Shown here piece after piece: positions 47,417 to 59,400 of a stretch of DNA of 64,000 bases (positions are counted from its first letter, which is position 1; each line of letters begins with the position of its first letter). The DNA comes from Limnoperna fortunei (taxonomy: Eukaryota; Mollusca; Bivalvia; Mytilida; Modiolidae). The translations under genes were made by a program, and so were the position numbers. The stretch covers positions 81,047,756-81,111,755 of the forward strand of contig OX104112.1 of assembly GCA_944474755.1 (NCBI GenBank), read 5' to 3'. The notes beneath the pieces are model-generated. The model saw only the letters and a program-made list of their open reading frames with translations, was not told where the DNA came from and did not search any database.

Positions 47417-50400
47417 CTGTAAAATAGATACAATTAAGAAAATTAAGATTTTAACTGATTTTCCATATTTTGTTTTTATAAAAAAACATTTTTTTCATGT
47501 AATTAAACACTGGTGTTCAATGTCTTTAACAATAATGACCAAAACATAACACAACTCAGGGTCAGACATTTGTAAAGATATTTAGCATTACAAGAGCTGC
47601 AATATAACATGCTTACTCAGTAGTAATTTCTGTACTTGTAATGAGTGGGCATAGCTACTGTACTACACACGACAATATTATTAATTCACTATGGTACATG
47701 TAAATAACTAAAATATTTCATAAGGAATGTCAAGAAGATCAAATGGATTAATCGACACTAAAATTCACTGCAACTCATAAAAATGTAGGAAAAACTCTGT
47801 GTACAATAGTTTTTGGTCTATATGTCAAAAGATAAAGTGGCAATTAGGCCTATGGCTAACATAACTTATAACCCAGATAATTTGGTTTTTAGATATAATT
47901 CTGAAATATTATCATATAAATGGATAGATTTAATAAAATTATGCCCATTATCAATTAATGTGGTATTTTCAAAACTTTGACACTTTATTTAAAATATGTA
48001 TTTATAATGATATACAGGTAGTAAAACTGAGTATGTATCATAGGCTTGAAAAATTATTTTAAATTTTAATAATAAATAACCATCAAACTATCCAAACAAA
48101 TTATGCATAAAAACTGGTCAAAACAAAAAATATTAATTGACAAAACATGGCAAATCTAGACTATAAACCAGGAAATTGTGAATAATAAATAAAGCAATGA
48201 ATGATTTTTTGAGTCGAAATAGCATTTTTCTTGATTTATAATGAGGAAAACAAGACCTATACATGATACCATATGGCTTCTTAATATCAGACCAATATGT
48301 TAATTTGGATTTTTATAGCAAATTCTGAAGTATTTGTCCCCACCCTGACAGTAATTAGACAGAGTACTTGTTCTACTTCCTTTATGATACATGCTTAAAG
48401 AGGAAAACAGAAAAACAATTTTTAAATGTCTTCTGCTAATAGGTAGGTCTACTGGGGAAATGATGTGGTCAAAGAAATCTCGCCAGTAAGTTCAAGGTCA
48501 TATAACTACTGTGGTCAAAGAAATCTCGCCAGTAAGTTCAAGGTCATATAACTACTGTGGTCAAAGAAATTTCGCCAGTAAGTTCTAGGTCATAATGATG
48601 TGGTCACAGAAATCTCGCCAGTAAGTTCAAGGTCATATAACTACTGTGGTCAAAGAAATCTCGCCAGTAAGTTCAAGGTCATATAACTACTGTGGTCAAA
48701 GAAATCTCGCCAGTAAGTTCAAGGTCATATAACTACTGTGGTCAAAGAAATTTCGCCAGTAAGTTCAAGGTCATAATGATGTGGTCACAGAAATCTCGCC
48801 AGTAAGTTCAAGGTCATATAACTACTGTGGTCACTGATATCTCGCCAGTAAGTTCTATAACTACTGTTGTCACTGATATCTCGCCAGTAAGTTCTATAAC
48901 TACTGTTGTCACTGATATCTCACCAGTAAGTTCTTTAACTACTGTGGTCACTGATATCTCACCAGTAAGTTCATAACTACTGTGGTCACTGATATCTCAC
49001 CAGTAAGGTCTATAACTACTGTGGTCACTGATATCTCGACAGTAAGTTCTATAACTACTGTTGTCACTGATATCTCGCCAGTAAGTTCAAGGTCATATAA
49101 CTACTACACTATAACAAATAAAGGTTTTCTGTAAAAATTATTTGTGACTGACATCTCAAAAGCAAGAAATAAATTTTTGCTTTAAACATCATTACTGCCA
49201 TCAGGCTTGTAAAATTTCAGAAGCAATGTTTTTAAACATTCTTAAAGCCTAATAATAAATGCCAGTAATATTAGATAACTGTTTTCTGAACTTAACTGTT
49301 GATTACAACAGCATGTTAATCCTATAATGTTATCCTACATATGAAACTAAGATGTTTTATAGATGTGGAAAAGCAGATTAAGTTGGCATTGTGTCACGTC
49401 TGCTATTCTTAGTCATGCACTGGAAACATAATAATATTATGGCAATATTACAACAAATAAAAAAGTTACAGTTTATATGGATCACAAAACAGATTCCACT
49501 AAATTAGCTTTTATTGAATTGAACAAATTAAAATTCAAATCCTTTTAAATTCTGGTTGGCACAAAGATATATTTTGAAATTGGCAATAAAAAATCAGTGA
49601 GAAAAGTTTTAATTTTTACATAATATTTAACAGTTTCTTGATTATCAAACCTTAAGAAAAGAGCGTTGCCCTTCAGTTGCACAAACAAAAGTTCTTTAAA
49701 ACAAGGATACTTTTGCTAAGTTTGATTGTAATTTGTTTACTATCTTATTATCTTATTTAAAAGACATGGGCCTTCAGTTTAACGAATTCCCTTAGCCAAA
49801 TGATAGTTTATGCTCAAGTTAATAGAAATTAACCCGTTAATTAAGAAGATTTTTAAATTTTTTAAATCATATTTTCATTATTTCATATTTCTCTGTGACA
49901 GTATAACAATTTCTTAATTATCTCCCTGTTCAAGAGGGTGGGCCTTTCATTTAAACAATTTGAATGCCCTTCACCTAAGGATTATCTGTGCCAAGTTTGA
50001 CTGAAATTAGCACAACAGTTCCTGAAATTAAATATTTGTATATTGACATCATTTTTAAAAACAATTTCCCACTCCTCTCCTCTTTGAAGAGGGATTACCT
50101 TTCGTGTGAACTTGAATCCATTCAACAAAAAAATACTTAGTTGATTTAGATTAGACAAGTGATTCTTCATTATGACAACAGACAATGGAAAGTATCAATA
50201 GTAAAAGCTTGTTTGCACCTTTGACTCAGGTGAGCAAAAAGTAATTCAGAGGTTACAGGCACTTTATTATATATTTTGATGTCACATGACAGGAAAGTAA
50301 TATCAATATAAATACAACAATTTTTTGTCACGCCCTTCTGAATTTCAATGCCCAGGGTAGTTAACTACATGGACAATGCACATATTTAAACATCGCAGCT

Positions 50401-53400
50401 AACTTTAATGATTGTATTGCAATAAGCACATTTATGTGTGAGACTGAATTATCCACATTAACTTAAAAAGACTGTGTAATTTTTGCATTACTTTTTGTTG
50501 TGATTAAAAAGCAGCCATGTAAGCAAAATGATTATTCAAACAAAAAACATTAATAAAAACAAGAAACAAGCATACCATATTAATTAAGCAAATTTTCCAC
50601 TGTTGTATATTACCATAAATGACATGAAAATCAATGTACATGTAATTACAAAAAAAGTCATGAGATTTTCCCCCTCTTTAAATTTAACATAGCAAGGAAT
50701 AAAAGGAATAAAAAGAAAACAACTTCATTAAACAATATCAAACAACATTCAAAAAACAAAAACAACATGCAAAATAAAAGTGATCAGGTTTTTGGGCAAA
50801 ATTTTACTTCACCTGGTTTGTCCATTCTGCTGCCATGGCAACGAGAAAAACCTGAATTATTGTTATATCCCTCTAATTTTTTCTTTAATTTGCAGATCAA
50901 CAACATTTCAATACAAATAAGAGAAAAAATAGATAAAAATTGCCACTTTCATAACATCATACTACTATTAAGAAAAAGTCAATATAAATATACAATATGA
51001 ATCCTTTTCATTTCTTATTTCAATATACATGTCACAAACCCATTGGTGTAATTTATAGTTATTATACATTGTGAAAGAAATGAGTTCCAACTCAAGTTTA
51101 AGTTTATAATATATAATGTAAAGATTTCTCAAAATACATACATTCTATGTGGTACCGTTGTTCTTTCCATATCTTCGGCAGTACCCATATATTTGACATT
51201 CCCTGCAAAGATATTTATTCATAGCCAAGTGTATTTCTAAGTACAAATAATGAAAACTGTTCTGGTGTTATTACTAAAAAATGCAATATTATTCTGCAGT
51301 TTTATTTGTGCATATGCCTTCATCCGAGGTAATTGAAACACAGCAAAATATTTAGTTTTCATTCTGTTTTTTTAATATCATTAAAAACTAGAGGATGCCA
51401 TGTGATGAGAATAGCACACACTAAACCCTTTGGGTCAGATGATCTAAAACTAGAGCCTCCCAGGAGCCTGTATTGCTCACCTGAACCTGAAACCAAACAA
51501 CCCTTTTTTTATCCAGCTTTTCTTTGCAATAAGGAATTGCCCAACACTTCTGCAAAAATCATTAATTTTGACCTTTTAAGGGAAATAAATCCTAAAAGGA
51601 GGATCTTTTGATGGTTAGAGGGAGAAGGAAGGTTCACTTCAAATTTGCTGTACCCGTTATACTTTTTTCACTATCAGTCGAAAACTCTCTCGACCCCCCC
51701 CCCCTTTTTCATTTTTTCTATTTCAATCCAACGTAGCTATCGGGGTAGTCAGGTGTCATGATTTGCACAATTTTGGTAGAGGACATTCAAAAGATGATGT
51801 TTGCAATGTTTCAAAGCAGTCCTTTCATTGGTTTAACACGAGAAGATTTTTTAAAATCAAGTAAAATTGATTAAAAAAATGTTCAAGGAGAATAATTCTT
51901 AAACGGTTTATCAGACAATCTTGACCCTAAAGTAATTTTTGTAGCCCTCATAGAGCAGAACAATTAAGCAACGCTAACTTTTTCTCTAGTTCTAATAATT
52001 TTCAAGATTTTGAGGCAAAAACGTCAAAAATAATCAATTTCGACAATTAAAGGGCAATAACTCCTATAAGGAGTCATCATACAACTTCAACCCAATGGAG
52101 TGTTTCGTAGAGCTTTTGATGCAGATGAAGGCATGTCTCTTCGGTTTTCCTGTATCTGTTACACTTTTTTAAATATAAGCCAAAAACTGTATTTTACCGC
52201 CCCCCCCCCCCATCCTATTTTTAGCCATGGTGGCCATGTTGGTTAATCTGCAGACATGGTTGGTGCAAACTTGGTTGAGGACATTTGACAGATGATGTGT
52301 ACAAAGTTTCAAAGCAGTACTTTCAGTTGTTTCAGATGAGAAGATTTTAAAAAATCAATTAAAACTGATTAAAATAAACAGTTCAAGGGGAATAACTCTT
52401 AAACGGTTAATCAGACAATCTTGACCGTTAGTCATTTTTGTAGCCCTTATAGAGCAGAACAATTAAGCAATGCTAACTTTTTCTCTAATTCTAATAATTT
52501 TCAAGATTTTGAGGCAAAAATGGCAAAAATCATCAATTTTGGCAATTAAAGGGCAATAACTCCTACAAGGAGTCATCATACAACTTTGACCCAATGGAGT
52601 GTTTTGTAGAGCTTTAGATGCTGAAGAAGGAAGGTCTCTTCAGTTTTTCTGTATCTGTTATACTTTTTGAACTATAAGCAACCAGAGGCTCTTAAGAGCC
52701 TGTATCGCTCACCTGATTTTATAGGCAATGAAGATGGCATTTCCCTGATGTTAAAGTAAGTCCTGTAATTTTCAATAAACTTTAAATAGGACCATCCAAA
52801 CAATATTACTAGAAAGTTTTGTTTCATTGGTTAACCAGTTGTATAGAGATTTTTTTTATTTGCCAATAGGGTCCTATGTTAAACTAAGTCCTGCGGAGGA
52901 GGTGGCCATTTTGAATTTCCAATTGCCATAAAAAACATAAACTTTATAAAGGACCATCCAAACATTATTGCTAGTAAGTTTTTGTTTCCATTGATTAACC
53001 GGTTTCGGAGAAGAAGCCTTTAAAAACTTTTTCCCATAGGGTCGTATGTTAAACTAAGTCCTGCGGTAGCGGCCATTTTGAATTTCCAATTGCCATAAAA
53101 AACATAAACTTTATAGAGGACCATCCAAACAATATTGCTAGTAAGTTTTTGTTTCCATTGATTAACCGGTTTCAGAGAAGAAGCCTTTAAAAACTTTTTC
53201 CCATAGGGTCCTATGTTAAACTAAGTCCTGCGGTAGCGGCCATTTTGAATTTCCAGTTGGCATAAAAATCATAAACTTTATAAAGGACCACCCAAACAAT
53301 ATTGCTAGTAAGTTTTGTTTTGATTGGTTAACCGGTTTCAGAGAAGAAGCCCTTTTTAACATTTTTCCCATAGGGTCCAATGTTAAACTAAGTCCTGCGG

Positions 53401-56400
53401 TGGTGGCCATTTTGAATATCAGATTGGGATAAAAAACATTAACTTTATAGAGGACCATCCAAACAATATTGCTAGTAAGTTTTGTTTCCATTGGTTGGCC
53501 GGTTTCAGAAAAGAAGCCTTTCAAATATTTTCCCATAGGGTCCTATGTTAAATTAAGTCCTGCAGTGGCGCCATTTTGAATTTCCAATTGCCATAAAAAA
53601 CACAAACTCTATAGAGGACCATCCAAACAATATTGCTAGTAAGTTTTGTTTTGATTGGTTAACCGGTTTCAGAGAAGAAGCCCTTTTTAACATTTTTCCC
53701 ATAGGGTCCAATGTTAAACTAAGTCCTGCGATGGCGGCCATTTTGAATATCAGATTGGGATAAAAAACATTAACTTTATAGAGGACCATCCAAACAATAT
53801 TGCTAGTAAGTTTTGTTTCCATTGGTTGGCCGGTTTCAGAAAAGAAGCCTTTCAAACTTTTTCCCATAGGGTCCTATGTTAAATTAAGTTCTGCTGTGGC
53901 AGCCATTTTGAATTTCCAATTGCCATAAAAAACACTAACTTTATAGAGGACCATCCAAACAATATTGCTAGTAAGTTTTTGTTTCCATTGATTAACCGGT
54001 TTCAGAGAAGAAGCCTTTTAAAACTTTTTCCCATAGGGTTCTATGTTAAACTAAGTCCTGCAGTGGCGGCCATTTTGAATTTCCAATTCCCATCTAAAAC
54101 ACAAACTTTATAGAGGACCATCTAAACAATATTGCTAGTAAGTTTTGTTTTGATTGGTTAAACGGTTTCAGAAAAGAAGCCCTTTTTAACTTTTTTCCCA
54201 TAGGGTCCTATGTTAAACTAAGTCTTGAGGTGGTGGCCATATTGGTTTACCAATCAAAATAAAAAACACAAACTTTGTAAAGGTCCATCCAATGAACATT
54301 ATGGCCAAGTTTGGTTTCAATTGGCCAAGTGGTTTCAGAGAAGAAGATTAAAATGTCAAAAGTTTACAGACGCCGCCGCTGCCGACGACGGACGCAAAGT
54401 GATAACAATAGCTCACATGACCCTTTGGGTCAGGTGAGCTAAAAAACTGTATTTTGACCCCTCTGTTCTATTTTTAGCCATGGCGGCCATGTTGGTTGGT
54501 CTGAGGCCATGATTTGGGCAAACTTGGTAGAGGGCATTTTACTGATGATGTATGCAAAGTTTCAAAGCAATCCCTTCAGTGGTTTTGGAGGAGAAGATTT
54601 TTGAAGAAAAGTTAACGACGACGACGACGACAACGCCGACGACGACGACGGACGCCAAGTGATGGCGATAGCTCACATGACCCTTCGGGTCAGGTGAGCT
54701 AAAAATACATGAAATCGCCAAACTAGATTTTATGGACCAGAATTCTTTAACATTTTACACTTCCTGGTCAGAATTTAGTTAAAATCTTTCATACCATATT
54801 TATCTCCCTTTGTTCTGTCTTTCTTTCTACTACATATGACACCAATGATGGCAAGTAAAACAGCAACCAGTAGAAAAAGAAGACCTCCGACTATACCCCC
54901 AATCTCTGCTTCAGACAGGAAAACTCCTTTGGATTCTGTAATTAAATGTAACACACCATTAATGAGCAATGTATAAATCTGATCAAATTATATTTAAAGG
55001 CATCTTGTAAACTGCAAAAAGAACTAAACTTTAATTGCACACATTTCCTTAATAATTCTGTTTTTAAACTATTCTTGTCATAAAATAAAAATTCATAATT
55101 AACTGTCAAATGACTCAAAACACAGTGACCAATAAATATAGTTAATATTTAAATATACAACATTTTTGGTAACAAAACAGCTACTACATGAAAAAAAAAA
55201 TCAAATTTACACATTTAAATGAATACAATTTTTAACGAAAAAGGATAATCAGAAACAAAGTAATTTTAATGCAAATGAATAAAAAGAAAACCATTTTAGA
55301 ATAAACTTAAAATGAAAATATTTGAATCAAACTCATATAAAGAATACATTAGGTAAGGAATGGTAAGCTCTGGTTAAGCTATTGCACTGCCTATGCCATA
55401 GTGAGTGTACACAGTAATGATTGCTTTCATTTTCCTAATAAGCATACAGCTGACTCTTGTTGTGTCAAACATGGTTGTATTGAGATTTCTTATATAACAG
55501 GGTTTTTTTTAAATCTCCAATGTTTAATGTTAAATATACCAGTAGTTTGTACTCCTGATTAGGCGAAGTTGGCAGCATATTTTTGTTTTTGTTCTCAAAC
55601 TAAATGAACGGTATAGTCCCAAAATTATATAACCAACATATTTATGGTTGTTATTCTGAAGCAATCAATGTCATCAGTATTTAGTCATTATTTTGTAGTG
55701 ATCTGAGCTCAAATTAATAACAGTGTCATTGCTAACATGAGAATAATGAGAGTATCATTATTTATTTATGTAAACATTATTAAATGAATCTGATTGGTTT
55801 AGTCAGTAGAAATTAGGCATTAGTCAGTATTCCAGGGCTTAGAGTTATATCTAACTTCTTTTAAAAACTTTCTTTCAAATTTCTTTCCTTGCCCCTTCAA
55901 CTTCGAGACAATAAGAATCGGGATCAACTATTGAATTTACAGTTGGTTTTTGCTAGTCTCCGAATTAACAGATTCTGTCAATCTTCATATGACAGTGACC
56001 CATGAGTAAAGAAACATGCAAAATATTTTGAACTCAGGTTTGTGTTGCAGCTTAAACTATAAAACAAAGGAGTAACAAAGGGAGATTTCTCAGTATAAAA
56101 AGAATAAACCAGCCAACATTAAAATCTCAATATTATTCTAATTTTTTTTGCATGTGAAGCTTTTCGAAAAGACTGGATTTTAAGAGCATTTGTGCTGAAC
56201 ATACTTTCATGTCTTCATATTTTCAAGACAACTTAGGATGATGTCTGCATTAAAATGTGAGAACAAAAAAAATTATATAAGAAAAATTCAAATACACAAT
56301 GAACAGTGAAACTTGGATGTGTCGTAGTTGAAGTCCCTTCAACTAGGACATATCCAAGTTTCACTGTTCATTGTGTATATGAAAATTTCAAATCCCATTG

Positions 56401-59400
56401 TATGAATAATATGTGCTGTGTGTTACTTCTGGTTAGTGAGGACATACACTTTTAAACTAAGTTTCTAGATGGTGGCCATATTGAATTTAGGATCAGAACA
56501 AAAAAGGCAAAATTATTACTCCCCTAGGTACATTCCTACAATACCAATATTTATTCAACCAAGCAATCAGATTTTTGAAATTTCAGACAATCAGAAATGC
56601 ACTTGTGGCCCTGCCACCCATGTCCAAAATGTTCTTAGCAGCAAAAACTAAATTTTGTTATGTACCATCCATGGAACATTCCTGCTAAGTTTGGTTTCAA
56701 TCGTCAAAGTGGTTTTAGAGAAAAAGATTAATAGGTTCTTCTATTTGTTTTTGGAAAGACATATAGGATCTTACATGGGTGGGAGGGCAAGACGGTAAAA
56801 TCTCAGCACCTAAGTGAAAAGATTTCTGGTCTCCATCGAGGCTCTGCCGAGTTGGAGACCAAAAGAAATCTTTCATGCGGGTGTGTGAGATTTTCCAGTC
56901 TTGCCTTACCACTGGTGTTTGATTCAATTTCTCACTAATTCGTTAAAAAAATCTGGTTCTGTTCTGTTCTGTTGGACGATGGCAACAAATAGAGTTATCT
57001 ACCTTAAACGTAATCTCCAGTGTACACATGTTGCATCACAGTGTTTGTTTTGATGTTTACCGCTATCATATTGTGGTATAAATTGGGTCATGGAAGCTCA
57101 GATATGTTGTTTTCATGTTTATATTTAAAAAACATAGTAAACCAACACAACTAAAGCACAAATATTTTATAATTTTTATTGCTTAACCAACAGTTGACCT
57201 CACAATACATTTTTACGGGAAAAGGAGCGTGAAATTCTTATCTCAACCGGCTAAAAATAGGTACCACGCTGTCTAATTAGTGAGAAAGGTTGATCTTTCA
57301 CGAGTGATAGAAATTTTATGTCTATCCACAAGTGGATTGCAGCAGAAAGAGGGTCATCTGTACCAGAAGTGGGCCATTTAAGGAAGAATGAAATGTGCAA
57401 AATTTAAGGCAAATAAAGATCACAACAATTGCCAAGTGATGAGAATAGCTCACATGACCATATGTAAAGTTATTAACATTAAACTAACTAAATGATCTGG
57501 TTTATAAATGCTCCTTTAAAGTCCATAACAATGAAGAGAGTAATAGGAATAACTAGAGGCTCCCAGGAGCCTGTATCGCTCACCTGAACCTGAAACCAAA
57601 CAACCCTTTTTTATCCAGCTTTTCGTTGCTATAAGGAATTGCCCAACACTTCTGCAAAAATCATTAATTTTGACCTTTTAAGGGAAATAACTCAGATAAG
57701 GAGGAGCTTTTGATGCTTAGAGGGATAAGGGAGGTTCACTTCAAATTTGCTGTACCTGTAATACTTTTTTAACTATCAGTCGAAAACTCTTGAGACTCCC
57801 ACCCCCCCCCCCCCCTTTCATTTTTTCTATTTTAAGCCAACATAGCTATGTAGGTGGTCAGGTTTTGCATGATTTGCAAAATTTTGGTAGAGGATGTCTA
57901 AAGATGATGTGTGCAATGTTTAGTCCTTTCATTGGTTAAAGAGGAGAAGATTTTTTTAAAATCAAGTCAAATTGATTAAAAAAATGTTCAAGTAGAATAA
58001 TTCCTAAACGGTTCATCAGACAATCTTGACCCTAAAGTCATTTTTGTAGCCCTAATAGAGCAGAACAATTAAGCAATGCTAACTTTTTGTCTAGTTCTAA
58101 TAATTTTTAAGATTTTGAGGCAAAAATGTCAAAAATAATCAATTTCGACAATTAAAGGGCAATAACTCTATAAGGAGTCATCATACAACTTCAACCCAAT
58201 GGAGTGCTTCGTAGAGCTTTTGATGCAGATGAAGGCATGTCTCTTCGATTTTCCTGTATCTGTTACACTTTTTTAAATATAAGCCAAAAACTGTATTTTA
58301 CCCCCCCCCTCCGTCCTATTTTTAGCCATGGTGGCCATGTTGGTTAATCTGCAGCCATGGTTGGTGCAACTTGGTTGAGGACATTTGACGGATGATGAGT
58401 ACAAAGTTTCAAAACAGTACTTTCAGTTGTTTCAGAGGAGAAGATTTTTAAAAATCAATTAAAACCGATTAAAAAAAACAGTTCAAGGGGAATAACTCTT
58501 AAACGGTTAATCAGACAATCTTGACCCTTAAGTCATTTTTGTAGCCCTCATAGAGCAGAACAATTAAGCAACGCTAACTTTTTCTCTAGTTCTAATAAAT
58601 TTCAAGATTTTGAGGCAAAAATGGCAAAAATCATCAATTTTGACAATTAAAGGGCAATAACTCCTACAAGGAGTCATCATACAACTTTGGCCCAATAGAG
58701 TGTTTTGTAGAGCTTTAGATGCTGAAGAAGGAAGGTCTGTTCGGTTTTCCTGTATCTGTTATACTTTTTGAACTATAAGCAAAAAACTGTATTTTGACCC
58801 CCTGTTCTATTTTTAGCCATGGCGGCCATGTTGGTTGGTCCGAGGCCATGATTTGGGCAAACTTGGTAGAGGACATTTTACTGATGATGTGTGCAAAGTT
58901 TCAAAGCAATCCCTTCAGTGGTTTTGGAGGAGAAGATTTTTTAAGAAAAGTTAACGACGACGACGACGATGGACGACAACGGACACCAAGTGATGGCAAT
59001 AGCTCACATGACCCTTCGGGTCAGGTGAGCTAATAAAATGACTTTAGAAGATATCAGTTAAAAGGGGTATGATAGAGTAATGGGTAATATGATACATTTA
59101 TAAGAATCAAATACTTTCACCAGTTATTTAAAATATCCATGCTATTACCCAAAACCAGAGAAATTATAATTTAGTACATTTATATTTCCTTACTATTAGT
59201 CAATACAATAAGAATATAGAATTCTAAAGATGAATAAACAAGACAATGTAAACTGGTTACTCCGATCTTGTTATACTGTGCCTATTACTTCTTTAGCAGT
59301 TGGTAAACAATTTATTTGGCATCAATTAGATGTAAGTTTAAATATTTACTGTGACTTGTAACAAAAGGAAAAAAATATTTTTTACGATGCTTTATTAAAA

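Noticed and set aside
48455..49110. CRISPR-like array
   Set aside because: The spacing is a continuous tandem unit without unique spacers, and the context is a eukaryotic intron; it is a minisatellite.
53216..53867. Two similar ~105-codon frames on the minus strand (MGKYLKGFFSETGQPME type)
   Set aside because: They are the translation of the ~165-bp tandem units of the nested element; their similarity comes from the DNA repeat.
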